Positions 15,066 to 24,166 of a DNA stretch of 64,000 bases are shown piece by piece. This DNA is from Idiomarina seosinensis_A. GTDB lineage: Bacteria; Pseudomonadota; Gammaproteobacteria; Enterobacterales; Alteromonadaceae. Location: the NCBI RefSeq assembly GCF_044797955.1, contig NZ_CP085211.1:1240001-1304000 (forward strand), in the 5' to 3' direction. Positions within the stretch are counted from its first letter, which is position 1. Each line of letters opens with the position of its first letter. The notes beneath the pieces were generated by a model. It was not told the DNA's origin and did no database searches. It saw only the letters and a program-made list of their open reading frames with translations. A program made the position numbers and the translations under genes.

Positions 15066-16502
15066 ATGAGTCAAACAATTCCACAACAACCGATCGATTA
15101 TAATATGAAGGTTGTGCGGCAATTCGCCGTCACAACCATTATTTGGGGTATCATCGGCATGGCACTTGGGGTTTTGATTGCGGCGCAGCTCGTTTGGCCG
15201 GAGTTAAATTTCAACACGCCCTGGCTGACCTACTCGCGTTTGCGGCCATTGCATACCAACGCCGTGATTTTTGCGTTTGGAACCAGTGCGCTTTTTGCTA
15301 CCTCGTACTACGTGGTACAAAAGACCTGCCGAACGCGTTTGTTTTCTGACAAACTGGCAAGCTTTACCTTCTGGGGCTGGCAGGCGGTTATTATCTCCGC
15401 AGTTATTACCCTGCCGCTAGGCCTGACCAGCACAAAAGAGTACGCTGAGCTTGAATGGCCAATCGATATCTTAATCGCAGTGGTCTGGATCGCTTATGCC
15501 ATTGTCTTCTTTGGCTCGTTAGCTATTCGAAAAACCTCCCACATTTATGTGGCCAACTGGTTCTACGGTGGTTTTATTTTAGTTATCGCAATGCTGCACA
15601 TTGTTAACAGCATGGCGGTGCCGGTTAGCTTCACGAAGTCCTACTCAATGTACTCAGGTGCTGTCGATGCCATGATTCAATGGTGGTATGGACATAACGC
15701 CGTAGGCTTCCTGTTAACGGCAGGCTTTTTGGGCATGATGTACTATTTCGTGCCGAAGCAGGCTGAACGCCCTGTTTATTCTTACCGTTTATCTGTCGTT
15801 CACTTCTGGGCATTGATTTCTCTGTATATCTGGGCAGGTCCTCACCACTTGCACTACACCGCTTTGCCTGACTGGACTCAGTCGCTGGGTATGGTGATGT
15901 CAGTCATCCTGTTCGTACCTTCCTGGGGTGGTATGATCAACGGTATTATGACCTTATCTGGTGCCTGGCATAAACTGCGTACTGACCCGATTCTCCGGTT
16001 CCTGATTGTTTCCCTGTCGTTCTACGGCATGTCGACGTTCGAAGGTCCGATGATGGCAATCAAATCAGTGAATGCATTATCGCACTACACGGACTGGACA
16101 GTGGGCCACGTTCACTCAGGCGCTCTGGGCTGGGTAGCGATGATTTCAATTGGCTCCATGTATTATCTTGTGCCTCGTCTGTTTAATCAAAAGCAAGTGC
16201 ACAGCATAAAACTGGTTAACATCCATTTCTGGCTGCACACCATTGGTGTTGTTTTCTACATCGTGTCAATGTGGATCTCTGGCGTGATGCAAGGCTTAAT
16301 GTGGCGTGCGACTAACGCCGACGGCACCTTGACCTATAGCTTTGTCGAGAGTGTGCAGGCCTCTTACCCATTCTGGGCAGGTCGGTTCATTGGTGGTGTG
16401 TTCATCGTGGTAGGTATGCTGATTATGGCCTACAACTCCTATATGACCATTAAAGCAGGTCGCCGTGAAACGGCTGCCGGCAACGTTGTTCAAACAGCCT
16501 AA
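15066..16502 (+). CDS. ccoN: cbb3-type cytochrome c oxidase subunit I
   Basis: This 478-aa polytopic protein (about 12 helices) is the catalytic subunit. It binds the low-spin haem b and the haem b3-CuB centre, where oxygen is reduced, and pumps protons. The conserved histidines are seen in RPLHTNAVIF, WWYGHNAVGF, GPHHLHYTALPDW and WTVGHVHSGALGW. It is the first gene of ccoNOQP; this high-affinity oxidase serves respiration at low oxygen. Confidence 0.97.
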   Translation: MSQTIPQQPIDYNMKVVRQFAVTTIIWGIIGMALGVLIAAQLVWPELNFNTPWLTYSRLRPLHTNAVIFAFGTSALFATSYYVVQKTCRTRLFSDKLASFTFWGWQAVIISAVITLPLGLTSTKEYAELEWPIDILIAVVWIAYAIVFFGSLAIRKTSHIYVANWFYGGFILVIAMLHIVNSMAVPVSFTKSYSMYSGAVDAMIQWWYGHNAVGFLLTAGFLGMMYYFVPKQAERPVYSYRLSVVHFWALISLYIWAGPHHLHYTALPDWTQSLGMVMSVILFVPSWGGMINGIMTLSGAWHKLRTDPILRFLIVSLSFYGMSTFEGPMMAIKSVNALSHYTDWTVGHVHSGALGWVAMISIGSMYYLVPRLFNQKQVHSIKLVNIHFWLHTIGVVFYIVSMWISGVMQGLMWRATNADGTLTYSFVESVQASYPFWAGRFIGGVFIVVGMLIMAYNSYMTIKAGRRETAAGNVVQTA

Positions 16503-16515
16503 GGGAGCAGGACAG

Positions 16516-17124
16516 ATGAAACATGAAGCGGTCGAAAAACACCTGGGTTGGTTGTCCATCCTGATGATCATCGCAGTATCGGTAGGCGGTATTGTACAAA
16601 TCACCCCGTTATTGTTCCAAAGTCAGGTGCAAGAACCGGTTGAAGGGCTAAAGCCTTATACCGCCCTGCAACTTGAAGGTCGTGATATCTACATGCGCGA
16701 AGGTTGTGTCCAGTGTCACAGCCAAATGATTCGTCCCTTCCGGGCTGAAACAGAGCGCTATGGTCACTATTCGTTGGCCGGTGAAAGTGTATGGGAATTC
16801 CCGTTCCTGTGGGGTTCTAAGCGTACCGGTCCTGACCTGGCTCGAGTTGGTGGCCGTTACAGCGACGAATGGCACTATGTGCACTTAATGAATCCACGCA
16901 ATGTTGTTCCTGAATCCAATATGCCGGCATTCCCCTGGTTAACGGAAAACACGTTAACTGGTGAAATGACGGCTAAAAAGATGCAAGTAATGAAGCAGTT
17001 AGGCGTGCCCTATACTGAAGAAGACATTGCAGGAGCTGCAGAAGCCGTTAAAGGGAAAACTGAAATGGACGCTTTAATTGCTTATTTACAATCGCTCGGC
17101 ACCGCCCTCTCACAGGCTAATTGA
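16516..17124 (+). CDS. ccoO: cbb3-type cytochrome c oxidase subunit II (mono-haem)
   Basis: The 202-aa protein has an N-terminal membrane anchor (residues 14-34) and one haem c motif, CVQCH, in REGCVQCHSQMIRPF; it passes electrons to CcoN. The start at 16516 is chosen over an in-frame ATG at 16465 inside ccoN because GGAGCAGGA lies just before it and CcoO proteins begin at this point. It follows ccoN by 13 bp. Confidence 0.96.
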   Translation: MKHEAVEKHLGWLSILMIIAVSVGGIVQITPLLFQSQVQEPVEGLKPYTALQLEGRDIYMREGCVQCHSQMIRPFRAETERYGHYSLAGESVWEFPFLWGSKRTGPDLARVGGRYSDEWHYVHLMNPRNVVPESNMPAFPWLTENTLTGEMTAKKMQVMKQLGVPYTEEDIAGAAEAVKGKTEMDALIAYLQSLGTALSQAN

Positions 17125-17126
17125 TT

Positions 17127-17324
17127 ATGAGTTTTGGTGAATGGCACGGTATTTGGACAATCATAATTCTGGTCTTATTTTTGGCCATTGTGTTTTGGTC
17201 GTTCTTTAGCCGTCGGGCAAACAAACAGTTTGATGAAGCCGCTAAATCAATCTTCGAAGAAGAAGAAAAAAAGGCATCATCATTAAAAGACAGCGACAAA
17301 CCGGAGTCGAAGAAAGATGAGTAG
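17127..17324 (+). CDS. ccoQ: cbb3-type cytochrome oxidase small subunit CcoQ
   Basis: The 65-aa protein has one membrane helix (residues 9-29) preceded by MSFGEWHGIW and followed by a highly charged, Lys/Glu-rich tail, typical of CcoQ (FixQ), which stabilises the oxidase complex. The ATG at 17127 is two bases after the ccoO stop; a TTG two codons earlier overlaps that stop and is less likely. It overlaps ccoP by 8 bp. Confidence 0.9.
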   Translation: MSFGEWHGIWTIIILVLFLAIVFWSFFSRRANKQFDEAAKSIFEEEEKKASSLKDSDKPESKKDE

Positions 17325-18267
17325 CTTCTGGAGTGCATGGATAATCGTCCTGACAATAGCAACCCTAATCGTAATTATTTGGTTGCTGCGTTGGAACATG
17401 AAAAACTACACCGACATCGAAGAAGGTCAGGAAATGGACCACGAATTCGATGGGATTGTAGAGGTTAATAACCCACTACCCGCCTGGTGGACCATTTTAT
17501 TTTGGGCCACGATCGTCTGGGGTGTCCTTTACCTCGCACTATATCCGGGCCTGGGTAACTTTCAGGGTCTGTTGGGCTGGAAAAGCTCTAACCAGGATGT
17601 GCAGTCATTAGAAGAGTCTAATGAAGCGATGAAACAGGCACACGAAAAAGGTTTGATCGTTGAGTATGACCGTGCGATTCGTGACGCTGAAGAGAAGTAT
17701 GGTCCGATCTTTGAAGCCTATGCAGAGCAGTCTATTCCTGAACTGGCGCATAACGAAGACGCGCTGGATGTAGGTCAACGTTTGTTCCTGCAAAACTGTG
17801 CCCAGTGTCACGGCTCGAACGCCATGGGTGGCCCCGGCTTCCCTAACCTGACCGATGATGACTGGTTATATGGTGGTGATCCAGCGGACATTAAGACATC
17901 GTTAATCCAAGGCCGTAGCGGCCAGATGCCAGCCTTTTCGGAGCAGTTTAGCGATCAACAAATCACTGAAATGGCTCACTATGTGGCCAGCTTGAGTGGC
18001 CGTAACGTTGATCCAAAACTGGCCGAGGCCGGTGAAGCCAACTGGGCAGTTTGTTCAGCATGTCACGGCCCTGACGGTAAAGGTAACCAGCAGTTAGGTG
18101 CACCTAACCTGACCGATAATACCTGGTTGTACGGTGGTTCTATTAATAAAATCGAAGAAACTCTACAACACGGTCGTAACGGTGTAATGCCGGCCTGGAA
18201 GTCAATCCTGGGTGAAGATAAAATCCATGTGATATCAGCCTATATCTATAGTTTGTCGAATGATTAG
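17317..18267 (+). CDS. ccoP: cbb3-type cytochrome c oxidase subunit III (di-haem)
   Basis: The 316-aa protein has two N-terminal helices (residues 6-24 and about 55-78), then two cytochrome c domains with haem motifs CAQCH and CSACH and axial methionines near GQMPAF and GVMPAW. It accepts electrons from soluble or membrane cytochrome c and hands them to CcoO. It is the last structural gene of the oxidase operon, followed by a terminator at 18305-18327. Confidence 0.96.
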   Translation: MSSFWSAWIIVLTIATLIVIIWLLRWNMKNYTDIEEGQEMDHEFDGIVEVNNPLPAWWTILFWATIVWGVLYLALYPGLGNFQGLLGWKSSNQDVQSLEESNEAMKQAHEKGLIVEYDRAIRDAEEKYGPIFEAYAEQSIPELAHNEDALDVGQRLFLQNCAQCHGSNAMGGPGFPNLTDDDWLYGGDPADIKTSLIQGRSGQMPAFSEQFSDQQITEMAHYVASLSGRNVDPKLAEAGEANWAVCSACHGPDGKGNQQLGAPNLTDNTWLYGGSINKIEETLQHGRNGVMPAWKSILGEDKIHVISAYIYSLSND

Positions 18268-18304
18268 AATGATACTCGCACTGTTGTTTTAAAATATAAC
18301 TAAG

Positions 18305-18327
18305 ACCCCGCTTCGGCGGGGTTTTTT
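18305..18327 (+). terminator. intrinsic terminator after ccoP
   Basis: ACCCCGC, loop TTCG, GCGGGGT and then a run of T. A UUCG-type tetraloop with seven GC-rich pairs makes this a strong terminator separating the oxidase genes from the assembly genes; partial read-through is possible. Confidence 0.92.
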
Positions 18328-18343
18328 ACATGAGGTAAGTTTT

Positions 18344-18841
18344 ATGGTGAAGCCCTGGTATAAGCAGTTTTGGCCTTGGTTTCTGATTGCAATTCCGGTT
18401 CTTGTGATGGTGGTTTGCGCCATCATAATCTACCTGTCAGTCACTCAAGGCAATTTTTCGATGGTCGTCGACGATTACTACAAACGCGGCAAAACCATTA
18501 ACGCCGAGATTGCTGATGTAAAAAAGGCTCAGGAGCTGGGCATTAATTTTCAGTTTAAGGCCAACGACGGTAAATTAGCACTACGCTACAAATCCGGCGC
18601 ACCTGAACAGCTAAGTGCCTTAAATGTTAAATTTGTGCATGCAGCTGATGAGGCTAAAGACTTTAGCCGGCGCTTAACCGTTGGCGCTGATGGTATTTAT
18701 CGTGCTGATATCCCGACCAATATTAAAGGTAAATGGACAGTTACTGTTAAGCCCTTTGATAACCGTTGGAAAGTAAGTCAGAAGTACTGGTTACCAACCA
18801 CTGAGTGGACTTTGATTGAGCCTTTGTTGTACGGGGTTTAA
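18344..18841 (+). CDS. ccoH: FixH/CcoH family cbb3 oxidase assembly protein
   Basis: The 165-aa protein has one N-terminal membrane helix (about residues 10-32) and a periplasmic beta-rich domain, with the FixH signature around VVDDYYKRGKTIN. CcoH assists assembly of the cbb3 subunits. In many relatives ccoG lies just before ccoH; here the terminator after ccoP is directly upstream and ccoG is absent. Confidence 0.9.
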   Translation: MVKPWYKQFWPWFLIAIPVLVMVVCAIIIYLSVTQGNFSMVVDDYYKRGKTINAEIADVKKAQELGINFQFKANDGKLALRYKSGAPEQLSALNVKFVHAADEAKDFSRRLTVGADGIYRADIPTNIKGKWTVTVKPFDNRWKVSQKYWLPTTEWTLIEPLLYGV

Positions 18842-18856
18842 TGGAGCATAACCGAA

Positions 18857-21262
18857 ATGAGTTCAATGGCTAACCAGCAACAGTGTTTTCACTGTCTGCA
18901 GCCGATCCCGCGAGGAGTGACTTTAAGCGTCTGTTATCAGGACGAGCAACAAGCCGTTTGTTGCGCCGGTTGTCAGGCAGTAGCAGAAACAATTATTGAA
19001 CACGGTTTAAGTGCTTATTATAAGCACCGTGACCCTGATCAACCGCAGCAAACGCCGATTCTGCCCGATGAGCTAAATGATCTGGATGTTTATGACCATC
19101 CGGATGTGCAAAAGGAATTTGTCCGTGACTTAGGCGCTGAGCAGCAGCAGGCTGCGCTGACCGTTTCTAATATCACCTGCTCCGCCTGCGCCTGGCTGAT
19201 TGAGCGCGAGTTGCAAAATACTGCCGGTGTTGAGCGCGCCGTGGTTAATTTATCCAGTCAACGGCTGCAAGTGACCTGGGACCCGGGACAAGTGGCGATG
19301 AGCGAGCTGATTAAACGGTTAGCCGCCATTGGTTATCAAGCGCTCCCCTTTCAGGCTAACCAACAAGAGCAGCAGTTTGGCCGCCAGCGCAAAGGGCTGA
19401 TTCGCCGTCTTGGCCTGGCGGGCCTGGCAACCATGCAAGTTATGATGCTGGCTTTTGCCTTGTATTTTGGAGTAGTCAGTGATCTGGACGAAACTACCCG
19501 TCAATACATCTGGTCTGTTAGTTTAATTTTTGCCACGCCGGTCATTTTGTACAGTGCCCAGCCCTTCTATATGGGAACATTACGGGCGCTGCAGGCACGA
19601 ACCCTGAATATGGATGTGCCCGTTAGTATAGCCTTGCTGGGGGCATACAGTGCCAGTGTCTATGCAGTTTTTAAGGGCAGTGGTGAGGTTTATTTTGAAT
19701 CAATTTCCATGTTCACCTTTTTCCTGCTTTCCGGTCGCTATTTAGAACTGTTGGCGAAAGAAAAAGCACTGCGTTTTGCGACCAACCGGCTGACCTTAAT
19801 GCCTCAGCTGGCTACCCGCGAAACCCAGGATGGTACCGAGTCAGTAGCGGTAAAGCAGCTACAAGTTGGCGATATCATCCGTGTTAACCCGGGCGATACC
19901 ATTGCCGCTGATGGTGAATTGCTGTCACAGGCGGCATGGGTCGATGAAAGCCTGCTCAGTGGCGAGAGTGTACCCAATCACAAACAACAGGGACAGCTGG
20001 TTGTCGCCGGCAGTATTAACCAACAGCAGGCGATACGCATCCGGGTGACTGCAGCTGCCCAGCAAACCGTACTGGCTGGTATTGTGGCAATGCAGGATTC
20101 GGCCCTGGCTGATAAACCCAAGGTACAACAAGTGATTGATAAAGTAGCGTCCTACTTTGTCAGCGCGATTTTAGTGGTCGCCACCCTGACCTTTTTTGTC
20201 TGGTGGTGGATTGATCCTGAACACGCCTTATGGGTGACGCTGGCGGTGTTAGTTGCCACCTGTCCCTGTGCGCTGTCACTGGCAGCACCAACGGCAATCA
20301 CCGGTACCATTCACCGGCTAAATCAGCGCGGTATATTGCTTAAGGGTTCGCAGGTTCTCGAGTCCGTGAAAAGCCTGGATATCGTCTGTTTTGACAAAAC
20401 CGGTACCCTGACTGAAGGTAAATTTACCTTAAGTGAGCGCAAAGACTTTATTAGCTCTGAACAAGTTAGTCAGCTGGTTGCCGGCATGGAGGCCTTCTCT
20501 GAGCACCCCCTTGCCATACCACTGAAGCAGTTGACTGCGACACCACGTCGCTTTTCAAACCCGGTCAATAACGTGTTAGGTTATGGGCTGCAGGTTGAAG
20601 ACGATGACGGTCAGGTTTACCGCTTAGGCAGTGAAGCCTTTATTCGTCAGTGGCACCCGCAAGCCCCTTTAGATCGGGACTTTACGGTTATACTGGCAAA
20701 CCAGCAACAGGTACTGGCCTGCTTTAAGATAGAAGATAAGGTCCGCCAGGATGCCAAAGCCACCATCAGCCAACTGAAACAACGCGGCGTAAAGACCTTA
20801 CTGGTCAGCGGCGACAGTCAGCAACGAGTTGAACAGACTGCAACCGAGCTGGAACTGGACGCCCACTATGGTGAATTTAAACCGGATGATAAATTGTCAC
20901 TGATTAAAGAGTTACAGCAAAAAGGTCACACTGTATGGATGGTCGGTGATGGTCTAAATGATGGGCCGGTGCTGGCTCAGGCACATTTATCAATGACTTT
21001 TGCCGGCGCGTCTGATTTGGCAAAAACCGCTGCTGATGTAGTGATTTTATCGGACCGGTTAAGCTGCGTTTCAGAGATATTAACCAGTGCCCATAAATCG
21101 CGCAGTATTATGCGCCAGAATTTCAGCTGGGCCGTACTGTACAATATCTCCATACTGCCGGTTGCTGCACTAGGCTTGATAGCGCCCTGGGTCGCCGCTC
21201 TGGGTATGTCATTAAGTTCGTTATTAGTTATTGCCAACTCGCTGAGGTTATATCGCGAATGA
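18857..21262 (+). CDS. ccoI: copper-transporting P1B ATPase for cbb3 oxidase assembly
   Basis: The 801-aa protein has an N-terminal cysteine-rich part (CFHCLQPIP, CCAGCQAV), a heavy-metal-associated domain with CSAC in NITCSACAWLIE, eight helices with the metal-site motif CPC (in TCPCALSLAAP), the phosphorylation loop DKTGTLTEG and the hinge GDGLNDGPVL. It moves copper across the inner membrane for the CuB centre of CcoN. The next gene, ccoS, overlaps it by 4 bp. Confidence 0.95.
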   Translation: MSSMANQQQCFHCLQPIPRGVTLSVCYQDEQQAVCCAGCQAVAETIIEHGLSAYYKHRDPDQPQQTPILPDELNDLDVYDHPDVQKEFVRDLGAEQQQAALTVSNITCSACAWLIERELQNTAGVERAVVNLSSQRLQVTWDPGQVAMSELIKRLAAIGYQALPFQANQQEQQFGRQRKGLIRRLGLAGLATMQVMMLAFALYFGVVSDLDETTRQYIWSVSLIFATPVILYSAQPFYMGTLRALQARTLNMDVPVSIALLGAYSASVYAVFKGSGEVYFESISMFTFFLLSGRYLELLAKEKALRFATNRLTLMPQLATRETQDGTESVAVKQLQVGDIIRVNPGDTIAADGELLSQAAWVDESLLSGESVPNHKQQGQLVVAGSINQQQAIRIRVTAAAQQTVLAGIVAMQDSALADKPKVQQVIDKVASYFVSAILVVATLTFFVWWWIDPEHALWVTLAVLVATCPCALSLAAPTAITGTIHRLNQRGILLKGSQVLESVKSLDIVCFDKTGTLTEGKFTLSERKDFISSEQVSQLVAGMEAFSEHPLAIPLKQLTATPRRFSNPVNNVLGYGLQVEDDDGQVYRLGSEAFIRQWHPQAPLDRDFTVILANQQQVLACFKIEDKVRQDAKATISQLKQRGVKTLLVSGDSQQRVEQTATELELDAHYGEFKPDDKLSLIKELQQKGHTVWMVGDGLNDGPVLAQAHLSMTFAGASDLAKTAADVVILSDRLSCVSEILTSAHKSRSIMRQNFSWAVLYNISILPVAALGLIAPWVAALGMSLSSLLVIANSLRLYRE

Positions 21263-21453
21263 ATGTTATTTATGTCTTAATACCCGTGGCTATCCTCTTT
21301 GTGGTCATTGCCGTACTGGTATTTTTTTGGGCGGTTAAGTCCAACCAGTTTGAAGACATTGAACGCGAAGGCATGCGTATTCTGTTAGACGACGACGAAG
21401 AGCAGAACCGCAAGTCTGATAACCCGAAAGAAGCGCAGAAAAAAGATGATTAA
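21259..21453 (+). CDS. ccoS: cbb3 oxidase maturation protein CcoS
   Basis: The 64-aa protein has one helix (residues 4-27), then AVKSNQFEDIEREGMRIL, the typical CcoS motif, and a charged tail. CcoS is needed for cofactor insertion into cbb3 oxidase. It overlaps ccoI by 4 bp and the following gene by 8 bp, indicating a translationally coupled assembly operon. Confidence 0.93.
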   Translation: MNVIYVLIPVAILFVVIAVLVFFWAVKSNQFEDIEREGMRILLDDDEEQNRKSDNPKEAQKKDD

Positions 21454-22114
21454 CCAGGCTGATGTACTGACCGCTTTTGTTATGGGTCTTGCCGGCGCTG
21501 GCCATTGCCTGGCAATGTGCGGTGGAATTGCCAGCGCCATTGGTGTACAAAATCGGTTATCTAACATTATTTTGTACAATTTTGGCCGTTTGCTTTCTTA
21601 TGCCGTGCTGGGTGCAATTGTTGGTGGTGCGATAGCCGTTTTTGCACCCGACTCGCCTTACACCACCAAAGTTTTACGCTGGCTGGCGGTATTCTTTTTA
21701 TTCGCTCTGGGCCTGTATTTTACCGGCTGGTGGCCTATTCTCAGCCGGCTGGAACAAGCCGCTAAACCGCTGTGGGAAAAAATTAAAGGGTTGTCGCCGC
21801 GTCAGTCCGGCAAAGGCCCGGCAACTTCGCGTTTAGCCGTGATGCTGGCAGGTGCTGTATGGGGCTGGTTGCCCTGCGGCCTGGTTTACAGCGCACTCAG
21901 TTATGCCGCAATTAGCGGCAGCGCCAGCGGCGGAGCTCTGTTAATGACCGCATTTGCAATTGGGACCTTCCCGGCCATGATCGGTGCCGGCTACTTTAGC
22001 CACTCGATTCGGGCTATTCTGCAGGCGCAGGGTTTTCGTACGGCTATCGGGGTGTTATTAATTGTCTACAGTCTGTGGACGGCGCTAACTCTGGTTCGCC
22101 ATTATTTTTCTTAG
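21446..22114 (+). CDS. SafE/TauE-type membrane protein of the cbb3 assembly operon
   Basis: This 222-aa polytopic protein (about six helices) begins with GLAGAGHCLAMCGGIASA, the cysteine-containing motif of the short sulfite-exporter-like (COG2836) proteins that follow ccoS in many gammaproteobacteria. A role in copper delivery or oxidase biogenesis is inferred from this constant context. It is coupled to ccoS and is the last gene of the operon. Confidence 0.87.
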   Translation: MINQADVLTAFVMGLAGAGHCLAMCGGIASAIGVQNRLSNIILYNFGRLLSYAVLGAIVGGAIAVFAPDSPYTTKVLRWLAVFFLFALGLYFTGWWPILSRLEQAAKPLWEKIKGLSPRQSGKGPATSRLAVMLAGAVWGWLPCGLVYSALSYAAISGSASGGALLMTAFAIGTFPAMIGAGYFSHSIRAILQAQGFRTAIGVLLIVYSLWTALTLVRHYFS

Positions 22115-22233
22115 TTGAAAGCCATTGCCAAAGTCTAAATACCGTTAGCGCAGGACGTTTTTTATAAAGTGGGCTAATCTTAGGTTAGCTAACGTTGTAG
22201 CCGCCTTGGTTTCTTGTTATAGACCGGAGAAAA

Positions 22234-23163
22234 ATGATGGATGCTTTCAGACACGTACTGGTCGTTGTCGACCCCGCCGATGAACACAATAAAGCCATCA
22301 ACCGTGCCCTGCATATGGCTCGTCTGAGTGACGCACGGCTTACCTTATTTTTATCAATTTATGATTTTTCGTATGAGATGACGACTATGTTGTCCAGCGA
22401 AGAGCGGGATACCATGCGGGCAAACCTGATTGCCGATCGTAAGGCCTGGTTAACTGACTTGTTGGCCGGCTACGACACCACGGATATTCGTATCGATATC
22501 GATGTGGTCTGGCACAACCGTCCTTTTGAAGCCATTATTGAAGCGGTACTTAAAGGCAAACACGACCTCATTATCAAAGCATCGCAAGTCACCGCCAGCC
22601 TGCAAAACCTATTATTTACCCCAACCGACTGGCACCTGCTGCGCAAAGCGCCTTGTGCGGTATTAATGGTTAAAGAACACGCCTGGCCAAAACATGGCCA
22701 AATCATCAGTGCAGTTAATAGTGGCTCAGAAGAAGTCCACCACGGCCAATTAAACCAACGCATAATCGAGCATGCGGAGGCGATGAGCCACGTACTGGAT
22801 GCCAGTGTGCATCTGGTTAACGCATACCCCGGAGCACCGGTCAACGTTGCAGTCGAAATACCGGAATTTGATGTAAGCCAGTATACGGAAGAGCTGCACC
22901 AGCTGCATTTGAATAAAATGCGTAAGCTTGGCGAGGAGTTTCAGATACCGGAGGAGCAACAACATGTAAATCAGGGACTGCCTGAGCAAGTGATTCCGGA
23001 TTTGTCCGAAAAGCTTGATGCTGAGCTGGTAGTGATTGGTACGATCGGACGCACCGGCATTACCGCAGCACTTTTAGGTAATACCGCAGAACATGTGCTG
23101 GAGCAGTTAAACTGCGATGTACTGGCCGTTAAACCTGCCGACTTTGTTTCGCCGTTGGCCTGA
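22234..23163 (+). CDS. uspE: universal stress protein E (two Usp domains)
   Basis: The 309-aa protein contains two tandem Usp domains (residues 1-150 and 155-305); the second has the nucleotide-binding pattern GTIGRTGITAALLGNTAEHV. UspE is a cytoplasmic stress protein. GGAG precedes a double ATG, so the start could also be at 22237. In E. coli and relatives uspE neighbours fnr; here only 119 bp separate it from the oxidase assembly operon and fnr is not present. Confidence 0.93.
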   Translation: MMDAFRHVLVVVDPADEHNKAINRALHMARLSDARLTLFLSIYDFSYEMTTMLSSEERDTMRANLIADRKAWLTDLLAGYDTTDIRIDIDVVWHNRPFEAIIEAVLKGKHDLIIKASQVTASLQNLLFTPTDWHLLRKAPCAVLMVKEHAWPKHGQIISAVNSGSEEVHHGQLNQRIIEHAEAMSHVLDASVHLVNAYPGAPVNVAVEIPEFDVSQYTEELHQLHLNKMRKLGEEFQIPEEQQHVNQGLPEQVIPDLSEKLDAELVVIGTIGRTGITAALLGNTAEHVLEQLNCDVLAVKPADFVSPLA

Positions 23164-23248
23164 AATCACGGCTTGCCTGTATGCTTCTGTCGGGTATAAT
23201 CGCGCGCTGAATTAATAGTCTCTCAAGCAGGCAGGCGGGTAACGTGTT

Positions 23249-24166
23249 ATGACGGTAGCATCTGGAGAAAGCAGCTACGGCTTTAATAAACTGCAAAAAC
23301 GCATCCGGCGTGACGCCGGTAAAGCGATTGAGCAGTTTGGCATGATCAAAGACGGTGATAACATTATGGTGTGCCTGTCTGGTGGTAAAGACAGCTATAC
23401 CTTGCTGGACACCCTACTCTATCTGCAAAAAGTAGCTCCCGTACGATTTGATTTGATCGCTGTTAATCTGGATCAAAAGCAACCCGGTTTTCCTGAGCAA
23501 GTCCTGCCTGAATATCTAGCCCGCCTTGGGGTAAAGTTCGAGATAGTTGAAGAAGATACTTACAGTATTGTTAAGGAAAAAATTCCGGCAGGTAAAACCA
23601 CCTGCTCCTTATGCTCAAGACTGCGCCGGGGCATTTTATACAAAACAGCGAAGCGTCTCGGCGCCACAAAGATTGCACTGGGACATCACCGCGATGACAT
23701 GATCGAAACCCTGTTTCTTAATATGTTTCATGGCGGCAAACTTAAATCGATGCCTCCCAAACTAGTCAGTGACAATGGCGAACATGTCGTCATCCGGCCG
23801 CTGGCTTTTTGCCGAGAAAAAGATATTGCGCGCTATGCCGATGCAATGGCGTTTCCGATCATTCCCTGCAACTTGTGTGGCTCTCAGGAAAACCTGCAAC
23901 GTAAACAGACCAAGCAGTTGCTGCAACAATGGGATAAACAGTTTCCGGGCAGAATCGAAAGTATTTTTACCGCGATGCAGAATATCGCGCCGTCACATCT
24001 GGCAGACCCTGGGCTATTTGATTTTGCTGCTGTGGCAGCTACCGGTAAACCTGAACAAGATGGCGATGTTGCTTTTGACTCACCGCCAATTGGCCCTGCG
24101 GATAACATGAAAAAGCCGCCCGAAGGCGGCTCAGTTCAGACCATCAATATCCGGCAAATCAGTTAA
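23249..24166 (+). CDS. ttcA: tRNA 2-thiocytidine(32) synthetase TtcA
   Basis: The 305-aa protein has a PP-loop (CLSGGKDSYTLLD, about residues 43-55) that adenylates C32 of tRNA, the pair CSLC in TTCSLCSRLRRG and a later CNLC, which hold the Fe-S cluster used for sulfur transfer. The last 12 codons overlap sequence that forms a terminator for the convergent bax gene, giving a Lys-Pro-Pro-Glu-Gly-Gly tail. The two genes overlap by 4 bp at their ends. Confidence 0.95.
   Translation: MTVASGESSYGFNKLQKRIRRDAGKAIEQFGMIKDGDNIMVCLSGGKDSYTLLDTLLYLQKVAPVRFDLIAVNLDQKQPGFPEQVLPEYLARLGVKFEIVEEDTYSIVKEKIPAGKTTCSLCSRLRRGILYKTAKRLGATKIALGHHRDDMIETLFLNMFHGGKLKSMPPKLVSDNGEHVVIRPLAFCREKDIARYADAMAFPIIPCNLCGSQENLQRKQTKQLLQQWDKQFPGRIESIFTAMQNIAPSHLADPGLFDFAAVAATGKPEQDGDVAFDSPPIGPADNMKKPPEGGSVQTINIRQIS
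24110..24131 (-). terminator. intrinsic terminator for bax inside the 3' end of ttcA
   Basis: AGCCGCC (24114-24120), loop CGAA, GGCGGCT (24125-24131); read on the minus strand the hairpin is followed by TTTTT. It sits 30 bp past the bax stop codon but within the coding sequence of ttcA, where it encodes part of the C-terminal tail. Confidence 0.8.

Noticed and set aside
16465..16515. upstream ATG for ccoO inside ccoN
   Set aside because: The ATG at 16516 has a proper ribosome-binding site and gives the usual CcoO N-terminus.
22170..22192. inverted repeat GCTAATC...GGTTAGC between the cbb3 assembly operon and uspE
   Set aside because: Short arms, one mismatch and no T-tract; not enough to call a terminator or operator.
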